A stretch of DNA of 64,000 nucleotides from Phyto melanocephala. Lineage: Eukaryota > Arthropoda > Insecta > Diptera > Rhinophoridae. The position numbers were made by a program, and so were the translations under genes. Below are positions 10,331 through 22,528 of the stretch, piece by piece. Position 1 is the stretch's first letter; each line of letters opens with the position of its first letter. The stretch covers positions 76,094,543-76,158,542 of the forward strand of contig OW799234.1 of the NCBI GenBank assembly GCA_941918925.1, given 5' to 3'. A model generated the notes under the pieces. It made no database searches. It had not been told where the DNA came from and was given only the letters and a program-made list of their open reading frames with translations.

Positions 10331-12010
10331 TTTGTTTAAAAAAAATTAAATTATCAATAATTACTATTTAAAGAAAATTTCCATATCTTATAAATCTTTA
10401 GATAAACTCGTGATTGAACTAATTTTCCTTCATTGCTGTTAGTACTTTTATCGGCATATCCCTGTAGATGCAAATAAGCTATGAGCTTTCAATAAACAAA
10501 AAAGAGCTAAGAAAGAAGTGCTTCCAATAGGTAATAAAAATGCGGTTTTGAGCAGACGTAAATGGTACCCTTTATAAGAGCATTTATATCACAGTTAAAT
10601 ATTAATAATCAAAATAAAGTTATTTATTTAAAAGGTAATGCTTACAAGTGGTTAATTGCCACATGAAAATCATGACTCCTGTAAGCAGGCTTGTAAGAGG
10701 GATTTTTTTTATAAAATTTAAAGTTAAAGTTATTTAATTTCGGTCTGAGCACAGAACAAGGGCAAATAAATAATTATTAAGAACAAAACATAAAAGGCAG
10801 AGCTAGAAAATGTTTTAATAATATGTATTGAAAAATTTTCAAACATTTTGTTGTGTTTTTTTTTAACTTTATGCTCTGTTCAGACAGATATTTCTAATTA
10901 TTTCAATTTAGTGTTGATTGAACAATTAAAATAAGTGTTCACTCAGACTCAATTTATCTTACTCCATTAGCATTTGATAGCTGTAAAATACAATGCATTT
11001 ATAACAAATCAAGTAATGCCTTCTCTTCAGTTTTTTCCTGTTCATAAAACATATTTACAATTATATATATATATATACATAAATTTGTATTTGACTTTAT
11101 TCAAAAATTTTATTAAAATTTCCATCAACCATTTTCCATATTCTTACTTTTTGTTTTTTGTATATTTATTTGTTTGATATTAGAAATGCCTTGAAAATTC
11201 TATTGAATTTTCTTCTCACTAAACATACTTCTCAAGAGTTGTAATCCGAATTATATATTGCTCAATTTAAAAGTAATTTACCATACTATAGTAAATTGAG
11301 CTCAATAAAGGCCTTTAATTGCGATAATATTATAAATTAACAATTAAGGCGCGTGTGTGAACATAATATTACACGTTTTTGCTGAATGTAAGAAAATAAA
11401 ATAAATAAATTTCTAAATTGCTGTACGTTATGTATCAAACAATAGATTTTGATTCATTGTTTTTTTCTAATAAAAAGTCAATTTCTTTGAATGTCGTCGT
11501 AAATCTTTATAAAATACCACAAATTTTACAGACCTTTACTTAGTTTTTTATTGAAACAGCATTTATATTGATAACTTTGCCCTTTTTCCCTAACATTAAT
11601 TTTTTTTTATATAGAGTGATTAATTTAAGTCACATTCTCAGCTCGTGTAAAAGCACAAAACGTTAAAGGTCTTTCTCTTTGTCCTAAAAAAAATGTAATA
11701 AAAACGACTGATTAAATAACAACACTAAGAAAAAATATAATAAAGAATTGTAACTAATTTTTGGGTTTTGATAGCAAGGTTGTTTTCAAAAAGATTTTTA
11801 CTTATTTATTATTTTTTTTCTTTTATTTTTTTTTTTGCCGGAAAGCATAATTTATGAACAATTTTCTTTTAGTGTTTCGAAAATACATTGTGTGTGCAGA
11901 AAACGGTTCGTTTAACAATTTAAATTGATGTGTGAAGATATGTATTAACATAGCATTATATAAGCATACATAGGATTTATGTATGTATATGTTTAAAATC
12001 ATGCGTATAT
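10331..12010. other. AT-rich non-coding stretch, nothing recognised
   Basis: I saw no repeat-family similarity, coding frame or RNA gene. A short AT dinucleotide run lies at 11062-11078. Confidence 0.5.
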
Positions 12011-12011
12011 A

Positions 12012-13010
12012 TCTGTGGCTTGGAGCTAAAAGAGCCAATGTGAAAATATTTACTTTTAAGAAAACTTGATATGCCTACATAACAGTGATGCCAGAACTTG
12101 ATTAGCAAAAATGGCTAAAATTCTGGAAAGAAATGGCTAGAAACTAGCTAAAAGAAAGCTAAAAAATAGCTTAATGTTTTAAGTACAAAGTTTTCAATAT
12201 TTTAAGAAAAAAAAATTATAAAAAATTGTTTTAGAGAAAAATAATAAAATTAAAGACAGTTCGTAATATTCTCAATACATCTTTGACTAGTTATAAAGTA
12301 CAAGAATTGTTATAATGGTGTTAAAAGGGCCAATTATCATCAGCATCTAGCTCGCTATTATTGTCATTGTCATCTTAACTTTCTTTAGATCCTATCAATT
12401 TAAGATAATTATGTGCTACTTCAGATTAATAACAGCATTTGTCAATCCTTTTTAAGCCGTATCTTAAAAAAAGAATATAGAAAAAATAAAATATTGGTCT
12501 TTCGAAATAAACCAAACTCTCTACAATCTTTATAAGTCAATATTGAACGTGCCGTTCATGAAAATTTCTTTTTTTTATTTATTTATTAAATACACATGCT
12601 TGGTTGGTATTTTTACTGATTGATTGCAATTTTTAAGTTAAAAAAAAAACATTGTTTTATAGAAGCGTTTTTCACTATTAAGGAAACGAAACAACAACAA
12701 CACTTAAAAGCTAAAAACAAAAAATGGCTAAAAAATATCTAGGAATGGCTAAAAAAATGGCTTATAGCTAAAAGCAGATTTTGCTAGCTAAGCGTGTTCA
12801 AAAATAGCTAAATCTAGCCATAAATAGCTAATTTGGCAACACTGCTTCATAGTGACATTGGCCAGCATTTTATTTATGAAGCTGTTCTGGGTTAAGTATG
12901 ACTTTAGCTGTTTTACCATAATGAAAAAGAGCAAGAAAACAAATCTAATGCAATGATTAACTCAAAAGAGCAAAAAAGTGACATTGGCCCTTTTAGCTCC
13001 AAGCCACAGA
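12012..13010. mobile_element. MITE with TCTGTGGCTTGGAGC ends, hosting a hAT MITE
   Basis: The left end (12012-12040) and the reverse complement of the right end (12982-13010) agree over about 29 bases with roughly one mismatch (GCTAAAAGAG against GCTAAAAGGG). TA flanks both ends (12010-12011, 13011-13012). Without the 762-bp inserted element the MITE is about 230 bp. It has no coding potential. Confidence 0.75.
12083..12844. mobile_element. Non-autonomous hAT element (MITE)
   Basis: The ends are CAGTGATGCCAGAA (left) and, reverse complemented, CAGTGTTGCCAAAT (right), the typical hAT terminal pattern. The flanking octamers are CTACATAA (12075-12082) and CTTCATAG (12845-12852), an 8-bp target duplication with six of eight positions kept. 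Near both ends the motif ATGGCTAAAA/TAGCTAAAA recurs many times, as expected for subterminal transposase binding sites in hAT elements. No transposase is encoded. Confidence 0.8.
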
Positions 13011-13012
13011 TA

Positions 13013-14990
13013 TTTACTCGTATATTCGAAACAACAGCATGAGTCGCTGTAATATGGCGCGTATGAATAATATTATTTACAAATAGTGATTTAGTCTATA
13101 ATACTCATACGTACACGAGTACACGCCAAATGCTTTTCCAAACTAAATACATATCGTTAGCTTAATTTGAAGATGGTGTATTTAATTTGGACATACATAA
13201 AAGTTTAACTTATGATTTTATTTAAAATGTATAAAATGCTCTGTGCTGTATGTTTTTCAATAGTTCTAACCTACAGACAAATTACAAATGGTTTCTCTTT
13301 TTAACTGGGGTTAGACTATGCAGGCACACTTCAAACACATTTTAAGAAATGCTGAATTTCAAAGGAAGAATATATTTCTTATATTTCCATTAAAACAGCA
13401 TTATAAAATCATAAAATTATTGAAAGACATATCCATAAATATTTTCGACAAACGATATAAAAATATTTTTTTTTTCAAAATTTTCAAAATACATTTTCAT
13501 CCAAACTAGCAGCAGTCCAGCAGTCAATAAATAAAATAAATATTTAAATATGTAGTATGTCAGATTTTTTAAATTCTTACACCGTTCGCCTATGGCGCCA
13601 AGGTTATTTATTCCACAATATTTATTTTTAACACCACAAAGTGTATGTTTTCTAAAACCGTGTGTTGGTAAAAAAAATATACAACTTTAGAAGTTCACAT
13701 ATAATACACCGACTTGTGTTTAGCATTAAAATTTTCCTAATATTCAGAAATTAAATGCGATAAAAATTCAGCATAATCACCTTGTCTCTGTTTTTTTTTT
13801 ACATATTTTCACCAAAAAATTAACATTTTTCAGCCCAATAATAATTTTTGGATATGTTTTTTTTTTACATCCGTAGATGTTCTTTTAGGGCTACTCGTGA
13901 AAATTTCGTTATTAATTCGTCACTAATCGGTATAAGTAAAAATTAAGTTATAGGTAAAAATTAGTTGGCAGAATAAATTTTTTAATAAATGAAATATTGG
14001 ACATATTTGTAACACTAATGTGCAACCCGTGGCCTACATAATTACTATTGCGAGACATCAAGAAATTAGTTTGAAACTGACTTAGATATCAGCACCAAAA
14101 CAAAATTCCTTTGGTATTTTTTAAACGACTAAGAGTAGATGAAAGAACCAAAAAATTCAGCTAATATTAAATATCATCTCTATCCCTTAACATAATACAC
14201 TCAAGCTCATTGCAATTTAAATAAACATTAATGCAAGTCATTCATGCTCATAAATGTAGAAACTCAAGATATTTTATTTTATATATATGACATGCCACTT
14301 TTATTAATATTGCAGCTTATATCTAAATCGTTTGTCTGACAACGATTTCCATTTTGCAAAGGCTTCATATTTTTCTTTTGTCACCCGTACATGTGTAAAT
14401 AATAATGTATCTTTGGGATACAACAGTTATAATCAGAATTAAATTTCTTATTTGGGCTCTTAAATATATTAAAATTATTTATCCTGAATATTTTATAGAT
14501 TCAGCATTTTGTAGCAATTTTTTCAGTAGAAATTTTGCAAGTTATATGTCATCTTCAAAAAGACGGTCGCAAATAAAAGCATTTGTTGGGGTGACCATAA
14601 TTCAAGAGCCAGATAATATGTATTATAAGATTGTATTATGGTGATTAAAATACATAAAAGTTACAAGTAATCATTTTAAAAATTTAAAAGCAACATAAAG
14701 GGTATCATCTTATGACCACATATGTCTATTAAATAAACCCTTAGAATTATATTATAATTTAATAACAAAATTATCATAATGTAATCTAACGTAACCACAA
14801 TAAAATTATATTCTTAAAATATTTCAAATTATTATTTTATATGTAATTCAAAATATGTAGTCATCATATGACCCCAAACAATTAGATGATAGTTAAAAAA
14901 AGTTTTGCCTTTTACTCAAACAATATTTTTTTATCTATTTAATTTAACTTTTTATATCTTCATTTTTAAGACTTTATTGTACATTTCACA
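13013..14990. other. AT-rich non-coding stretch, nothing recognised
   Basis: Some open frames of 60-80 codons occur (for example 14405-14644), but their composition is that of AT-rich noise. No transposable element was recognised. Confidence 0.5.
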
Positions 14991-14997
14991 GGATAAT

Positions 14998-15055
14998 TTA
15001 AAAGGGTATATGCATATAGGTTTGTCATTCTGTTTGTAACTTTTTTGATAATAAT
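14998..15055 (-). repeat. Small Y-family 3'-end fragment
   Basis: AAAGGGTATATGCATATAGG followed by TTTGTCATTCTGTTTGTAAC matches the terminal part of the Y family on the minus strand. Confidence 0.5.
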
Positions 15056-15077
15056 TTGAGACTTTATAAAGTTTATT

Positions 15078-15192
15078 TGCCGTATTCATTAAAAATATTT
15101 AAGGTTTATTTAAGGCTTATTTGACGGATATTTTACAGAAATTTGTCAAATAAACCTTCAATAAATCTAAAATATTTTTTATGAATACGGCA
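15078..15192. repeat. Hairpin MITE (near-perfect palindrome) with TGCCGTATTCAT ends
   Basis: The two arms of about 48 bases are reverse complements with a handful of mismatches, separated by a short loop around 15125-15145. One arm matches the solitary half-copy at 57648-57684. Such hairpins can be non-autonomous DNA transposons whose interior has been lost. Confidence 0.7.
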
Positions 15193-15199
15193 GTATATG

Positions 15200-17640
15200 T
15201 TTTGAATTTATTAGGGAAAATGTTTTCAAAACTAAATAAATCGAAAGAAGAACATCAACTTCTGAGTTTTATGTATATCAAACAAAAATCCAAAATTTTT
15301 TGAAAATGAGCGAGTTCACTTAATTGTGAATCAATTTGATAATAATCAATCGATTTTTCTGATCGGAATCTCATTTTATTGCTATTACATGAGGCTTTAC
15401 GAAAAAACAATAAATTTGAAAAAAATTTTCCGTTTCCTATTTTTTATGGTATTTAAAAAAACCTTTTTTTACGTAAAAAGTTTATTTTTTCATAAATTTT
15501 ATTTTAACTCCGAAATTACAAGTCCGATTGAAACGCAGTATATAAACGGATTAAAGGCCATATAAATCTTGATTTTCTAAGTTTATGTTAATAATATCGG
15601 ATTAACATTTTCTGAGTTTTCATTAATTATGTGGAAAAGCGTCTTAAAAAGCTTTAATTTTACTAAAAATTAAAAAAAAAATTTAACTATATTAGTACTA
15701 CTGGAACCACAATACATTAAAATTCCATAGTAGTTTTTGAAGCCTTAAAAATTGTTTTAATTTTGTTTTTGTTTGTTTTACTCCAACATACTCACGTGTG
15801 TATGTTGGAATCAACTTTTTAAAGCCCCATCGTACACCTAAGACTCTTGTATGAGTTAAATATTTCAGATATAATTTCGGAATTTTTTTTGTAAGAAATC
15901 AGTTATATGGCCATATTACGAGCTAAGATATGAGCGAAAGTACACGATTGCTTCTGTTTTTTACCTAAACAAAGTCAGATTTTGCAGTTTTAAGGGAACT
16001 TCTTAAAACGCTTGTTGCGTATTTATAGAATATATGCTTTTGGCAATATCTTGAATTCATGGATCAATTATGGCTAAAAATATGGGCGAAAAACTCTTAA
16101 TTAACAAAAAATTAAATACATACTTTTGTCAATATCTTGAATTCATGATTAAAATACCAACAAGAATATCGGCGAAAAAAAAATTTTTTTTTTTTTTTAA
16201 ATCTTTTTTAACAGTTTTAATTATCGATTGACAGGTATGGTCTTAAAACTGTAAAGTTTGAAAAGCACTCTAAAAAAAATTATATATTTATAAATTACCA
16301 TAAATTAATCTTGTCCTTTTATTACATACAAACTCAACATATGTAAAACACGTCACACCAGTAGGTCCACAAATCTCAAATATAGATTACGAATATGCTT
16401 GTAACTTACAAAAGTCGGTTATACTTTACAATATATATCGCTACTAAAAATCGTCATAACTGGCCTTTAAATGACTAAGTTCTGAACAGGAAAGCAAATA
16501 CCTCTATCATATGTTATCATTCTATCCTAGCAAAATAATTGGAAGTAGTGCAAAGAAAATTACATTTTAAAAAGTTCTAAATTAATTGTGTAATTACTCC
16601 CTTACTTATACGAAGTAATTTGTCATAAATGATGTGCCTAAAAATGAATGCAACATCATGCAGAATATCATATACAATTCATGTAAACAAACAAAATTAA
16701 CTCATGTAACAGCGGATGATTTTCACCATTTATGCATGAGTTCTGTTCACTTGTTAAAATAGAGCGTAGTTCATTAAAATATGTACATGTAAACACATGA
16801 TCTCCAGTGACACGTTAATGTTAAAATCATTAGTATTTTTACCAAAATTTAATCCCTTCGCCACCAGTTGAACTCCTGCAAATTCACTTCTTTGTCATAG
16901 ATTTTTTGCTGGGATATATGTATTACCTGTCATCCTTTACACATTTTGTGTATATGTCAGAAGAGATATCGTTTTGTTTATATATATATGTCTAAGTATG
17001 AGATTATTTTAGTTAACAAAAATTCAATTAACATATATACACAAGTGTATTGATAAAGTTTTTCGAAATACTTATAAAACTCTATAATACAATATTATCA
17101 AAAATTAATAAATACCAAAAGACATAAAATGAATAAATGATTAGAAATCAAACACAACCTACTGATAATGAATTTTTCAGAATTAAAAGAGTTTTTTTTT
17201 CTAAATTAAATACAATCATTTCGATATGATAATACAAACAAACAAACAAATAACAGATTGCCATAAACAATATCAATCAGAAAATGACAAAAGCAGAAAA
17301 ATAAATGAGAAAAATACAACCAATGGCAGGGGCAAATACGCCTGTCTTTATGTATTTGCGAGTATTGAAGTAATAGCGATTAAGTGTTTGCTTTTTTATC
17401 TTTCATTACTGAAAATAATAATGAAAATATAATAAAAATGTATTGAAAGAAATAAAAAAAAAAGATGAAAAAATTAAACGTATTTACAGTACGGTGCAAT
17501 TTTATAACAGAAAGTAAATGCTTCAAACTATTTTCTTTATTACTCTTACCAACATATGTTTGTGAGATACATTTTGATTTTTAATGTAATGAAGTAATGA
17601 AAATATTACGTATATCACAAACAAACATCTTGACTTTTAT
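15200..17640. other. AT-rich non-coding stretch with one faint Y fragment
   Basis: At about 15780-15960 the sequence resembles the central part of the Y family (GTGTATGTTGGAATCAAC, then TCGGAATTTT). Otherwise no feature was recognised. Open frames are short and AT-driven. Confidence 0.45.
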
Positions 17641-17646
17641 TATACA

Positions 17647-18410
17647 CTAGCTAATACCCGGTGTGCTTCGCCACCGCCCACATAATTACTAAATCAACCA
17701 TTTCTTATTCAAATAATCATATAGACGTCAAAGTGTCTCTTGTAAAATTTGGCTACTCCAATTATTATCGCTTCCCAGATATACGAATTTTTGTATTTAA
17801 TTCATATGACAGGTGCCACGCCCACTAATACTAAAGCATTCATTTCTTATAAAAAAAAATAGTCATATAGATGTCAAAGCTTCTCATGCAAAATTTGGGT
17901 ACTCTAACTGTTTTTGCTTCCCGAATATACGAATTTTAGTATTCAATTGCTATGAGAGCTGCCACGCCCACTATTTCTAATGTACCCATTTTTTCCAGAA
18001 ATGTTTATTAGGGTGTCAAAGTTGCTCTTGCAAAATTTTAGTACTCTAATCGATATTGTTTTCCAAATATACAAAATTTAGTATTTAACTCATGTGGCCA
18101 CGCCTACTATTAAAAGTTCGCCCATATTTAACCCAAATGTTTGTGTGAATGTCAAAGTTTACCGTACTTAATTTTAAGTCTCTAGCTGCATTAACTTTCG
18201 TGATATATAATATTTAATACTTATTCTTTAATAGGGCGTGGCATCCCGCCCACTTACAATTTCAAACTAAAGTATAGCCTATAGTTCCTTCCAGACATAC
18301 AGAAAGATTCTGTAAAAATTTCAAGGAAATCGGTCTAGCCGTTTAACCGTCTATAAAGCACAAACAAACATACAAACACACATTGATTTTAATATATATA
18401 GATAGATAGA
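17647..18410 (-). mobile_element. Helitron-like element HF2, copy a
   Basis: On the minus strand it begins at a TATC microsatellite with TCTATATATATTAAAA and ends in CACACCGGGTATTAGCTAG followed by T, the expected 3' CTAG and A/T target pattern of Helitrons. There are no terminal inverted repeats and no target duplication. The interior contains several degenerate GTGGCACGCCC... segments of about 125 bp. No Rep/helicase is encoded, so it is non-autonomous. The same family recurs at 28913-29560. Confidence 0.7.
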
Positions 18411-18802
18411 TATGTTTTGTATAGTCTAACAAAAAAAGTCAAAACATGTGTCTTATAGACGCAATTGCTCGAAAATTCTTTTTAGGATATTTTGCTGAAG
18501 TATTTATTGCTCACAAAACTCACCAAAATGTAGAAGTTCTTTAGCAATAAGCTTTACCAAATGGAACTAATTGTGCAACAAATAAACACAAAAGTTGCTA
18601 TATTAGTGATTCTAAAAAAAGCCGTATGTTAATGAAAATGGTATTAAAACTTTTGTGTGTAAACCAAGTGTTCAATTAAATTATTCTCTTAATTTACTAG
18701 ATTTAAATTAATTAAAAGATTTTTCTTCTAATGTTTTTATGTGTGTCGTATGATAAGGTGTGTTGCAGTTCCCACAAAGTTACATATATTGAAGAAAAAT
18801 TG
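18411..18802. other. AT-rich non-coding stretch, nothing recognised
   Basis: No family similarity or coding frame was recognised. Confidence 0.5.
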
Positions 18803-19425
18803 TTTTTATACCCGCCACCAAAAAAATGGTGGGGGTATATTAATTTTGTCATTCCGTTTGTAACACATCGAAATATCCATTTTAGACCCCATAAAATATA
18901 TATTCTGAATCAGGGTTTGATTTGATGACGATCTAGCTATGTCCGTCCGTCTGTCCGTCTGTTGAAAGCACGATAGAGGTCGCACCGAAGAAGCTAAAGG
19001 GCTCAAATTATGCCAGAATCTTTCTAATAGACAAGGTTTGTTTGGTATTGAAAATGGGCCAAATCGGAATATTAGGAAGAGAGTTATAGCTCGTAAAGCA
19101 AGAATAGGTCGAAAAAACCGTGTCCTGCTTACATCGAATAAAATGGAATTGTGTCCAAACGCATAAACGTAGAGTCATGAAACTTCGAATATATATTTCT
19201 CGAGTCAAAAGAATATTTCTCCCCAAAAATTGCTTAAATCTATGCATTAGAAAAGGAGTTATAGGTCAAAATGTACGAAAATTTATACCGCTCAGTGTAT
19301 ATTTGAAGTTTAAAACGTAATAAAACTGACAAAACTATATGTACGGTTCTGAAATTTTGCAAACATGGTTTTTTGGTCAAAGTCTTCGTTATAACGGAAA
19401 ATAAATGTGCCATGCCCACTTTTTT
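18803..19425 (-). repeat. X-family repeat, 3' part only
   Basis: On the minus strand it includes the closing hairpin ACCCGCCACC...GGTGGGGGTAT (about 18807-18840), the CCGTCTGTCCGTCTG block, the GAGTTATAGCTCG block and the start of the GCCCACTTTT tandem region, where it breaks off. The remaining 5' portion and the MD1 insert are missing. Confidence 0.75.
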
Positions 19426-20277
19426 TTTAAATTTTTATAAAAATATATTAGTCATATTCATTAGCATTTATTCATTGCAGATGGCAACATCTGTTGAAGG
19501 CGCCACTACATTTTGCAAACACTGAGGATGATGTCTTTGCTAAACATCACGTAGAATACTAGAAGACTCTAGTAACATTTCTTTGCACAAACTACAAAGG
19601 AATTTTATAGGGGCTTGTGAAAACGAAAATGACCGAAGTTTGTTGACAAAAATTAACTAGAGTAATGATTTGTGTCCAACTTTACATATAGTTGTACACA
19701 CAGTCTTATGAGGTTTAAGATTTAAAAATATTAAAAAAAAAAAAAAATGTGCATCAGTAGATTTAAAATAAGTATTTGAATATTTAAAATACATATTTTA
19801 ACTAAATTTTTTTTTTATCTATCTATTCTTTTGTAAAGGGTGGTTAAATTTTAAGGGCCACAGGGTGATTGAAAATAGACATTCTCAGCATTTTGCTAAA
19901 ATGGGAAATTTATAAGTAAGATTTTGATTTTTAAAGTTCTATAATATTTTACTTTTAAAAGATTTTCAAACGAAATAAGTTTTGTATAATTTTAAAGTTT
20001 GTTAGCCATTAGTACATGAAAATAAATTGTTTATAATGTTTAGAGATAATTTTTTTTTTACTTAGGTCAAAATTTTCCTAAATTCCCATTTTAAATACAC
20101 CATATCTTCTAGAAAACATAAGATAACAAAAAGAAATTAGCACCATTTAGTAGATAAAACTCACCTCTATACCCCTATACCCCAATTTTTGTGACACAAG
20201 GTCAAATATTTTTTGCAAAATTTTAGTAAAAGAGCTAAACAAATTTTTTTGTAATGTGTTTTTTTAAAGTATTTTAG
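19426..20277. other. AT-rich stretch with an MD1 terminal-repeat scrap
   Basis: At 19838-19861 a single MD1 terminus, GGGTGGTTAAATTTTAAGG, is preceded by TA. It joins directly to CAGGGTGATTGAAAA, which may be the end of another mariner-type element. The rest of the stretch is not recognised. Confidence 0.45.
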
Positions 20278-20715
20278 TTTTTATACCCGCCACCAAAAAA
20301 ATGGTATTTATATTCTTAATCGGGGTTTTATTTGACGACGATCTAGCTATGTCCGTCCGTCTGTCCGTCTGTTAAAAGCACGATAGAGGTCCCATCGAAA
20401 AAGCTAGTGGGCTCAAATTTTGCCAGAATATGTCTTATACACAAGGTTTGTTCGGAATAAAAAATTGGCTAAATCGGAATATAAGAAAGAAAGTTATAGC
20501 TCGTAATGCAAGATTAGGTCGAAAGAACCGTGTCCTTCCAGCATCGAATAAAATGGAGTTGTGTCCACCAGCATCAACGTATGAGTCATGAGACTCCAAA
20601 TATAAACTACCTGAGCAAAAACAATATATCTACCCAAAAATTACCTAAATGCATGTATTAGGAAGGGAGTTAGAGATCAAAATGTACGAAAATTTATATC
20701 GCGCAGTGTACAGAG
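20278..20715 (-). repeat. X-family repeat, 3' fragment with damaged hairpin
   Basis: The closing hairpin starts normally (ATACCCGCCACC) but its second arm and the segment after it are deleted. The CCGTCCGTCTGTCC block and the following segments up to GCGCAGTGTA match the other X copies. Confidence 0.7.
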
Positions 20716-20920
20716 AATAGTCATGTCATGTCTTATATCTCAGAAAGCTTTGTAACGATTATGCTAGATTTTGTGAAAATATGTAGAGGTTTTTAAAGTT
20801 GTTTTTAAACAACACACTGACATATGGACAAACGGACATACCTTATTCGACTCCCCTATTCATAAACTTTCAGACAAAAGTCATATGTAGGGTAGGAAAT
20901 TAACATTAAAGAAATTACTA
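20716..20920 (+). repeat. Partial Y-family repeat
   Basis: ATCTCAGAAAGCTTTG, then ACAAACGGACATACC and CGACTCCCCTATTCATAAAC match the 3' half of the Y family in forward orientation. Both hairpin ends are missing. Confidence 0.55.
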
Positions 20921-20935
20921 CTGAAATACCAAATA

Positions 20936-22068
20936 CAAAGTGTGGTTAAATTTTAATGGCCGATATTGAATGTGAACCACACCTAAACGTCAGTTTTTTT
21001 TCTGCATTTCATTTGACATTTCTCAATTTCAAACTAACTCAATTTGAACCATGTAAAGATACACAATCGAACAAAGCAATAAGTAATTCAAGCTTATTAT
21101 TAAAATGGGCGTTCAAAATGCATTTCATGCACTCTTGATTCTTTTGGTCAACATAATCGTTAAAATTCGTCCACAATCGGGAGAATTGTGAAAAATATTT
21201 AAATTTCAGCAAAACAGTTCTGTGTGAAATGTGAAAACATCTGTGAATGCCTTCTTAGTTCGTTGAACGGAAAACATTAGCGGAACTCACTCTTTGATGC
21301 AAACTACCCTTGAAAGTCGTGCAGACCGTGCAAGTCTAGCAAACAATTAAACTTGTGAACGACTACAAAAACAAATTCTATTAAATTGCAAATTGCATCA
21401 CTTGAGCAAATATGCACAACTAAAAATCAGTGCAAAGTAATGTCACACAAATTTGCACAACAGATACGCAATTTTTTTACTCTCAGGATTTAAAATATCC
21501 ACAAATTTAATTTCATACATGGCATTTTTTACCAAAAAAATTGTGATATTATATTTTTCCGTTGATTTTGGCATTGTAATTTATTTAAAATGAATTCATT
21601 TTCCTTTCGGAAAATATTTAAATACAGAATCTTACTTATTAATTTAAAAAAAGATTTGTTGTTTCTTAAATACCTAAAAAAACAGCTCGTTGCCATAAGT
21701 TTGCAACACACATGAAAAATGCACTCACGCTTGGTAGCAAAAACTTAGTGCATATTTGCACTAATTGCAAAAATGCTACCAAGAGTGAATTCCGCTATTG
21801 CTGTTGTAAGCGATAATGTGGCAAAAGAACAGTTAACCTCGACTCATCATCGTGCCCAACAATTGAACATCAAAATTGTCATTGAAAACTTGGACCATCG
21901 GATCCAGATGTGCCGCCAAGGACGCGGCGGCCATTTTGCCGATATTTTTTAATACATAATTGAACCATACCAATATTATCATTATAAAAAGAAATGAAAA
22001 TAATTTCCAAACAAATTTGTGATTTATTCAAAATCAACATCGGCCCTTAAAATTTAACCACCCACAGG
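20936..22068 (+). mobile_element. MD1 mariner derivative, copy B (outside any X repeat)
   Basis: It is flanked by TA at 20934-20935 and 22069-22070. The ends are a little longer than in the X-embedded copies, CAAAGTGTGG on the left and CCTGTGGGTGG on the right when reverse complemented. The interior has the same N-terminal and C-terminal transposase scraps as the other MD1 copies, including a better-kept CRQGRGGH end at about 21910-21935. It is interrupted at 21279-21796 by another element. Without that insert it is about 612 bp, the standard MD1 length. Confidence 0.8.
21279..21796. mobile_element. MITE with AGCGGAA-TCACTCTT ends, inserted in MD1
   Basis: The left end AGCGGAACTCACTCTT and the reverse complement of the right end, AGCGGAATTCACTCTT, are inverted repeats of about 16 bases. 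ATT is duplicated at 21276-21278 and 21797-21799. The MD1 copy at 22676 has an uninterrupted ACATTGCTG at this place, which is the empty site and confirms the borders. The 518-bp interior has many TTTGCAC-type repeats near the ends and no coding frame. The superfamily is uncertain. Confidence 0.8.
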
Positions 22069-22070
22069 TA

Positions 22071-22528
22071 AAGTAAAAAAAAGCGTATCTGAAGGTAGCC
22101 ACATAATTTTTCTAAGGTAATTAAAGCCGCCAGAATACATTCTAGTTTTAGAATAAAATAAAAGAATTTTGACTTTTCCTTAGCAAGCGATATTTAAGTG
22201 TCTACAAGTTATCTATACTTGGTACACAACCCTTAATTAACGCCAATACATTAAACATTTCATCACCGTTTTAATTACTTTTTGTTGTAATTGATTGGTA
22301 AGAAGTAAAAAAACCATAAATTATTGTACATTTTAACTGCCATTATCTCTAAATAGAATTTCGATATAACGTTATTTTCTATTCAAGCTAGCACCTAAAA
22401 TACATCGCAGAGTTCAGTCGCACAATAGTACCTGTGTTATTTTTAAAGCGTATTTTTAATGCTCTTATTTTAAAGGACTAAATCAAATTTTATATATTTA
22501 TTGCTTCGGCGCAATGAAAAAAAAAAAT
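22071..22528. other. AT-rich non-coding stretch, nothing recognised
   Basis: No family similarity or coding frame was recognised. Confidence 0.5.
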
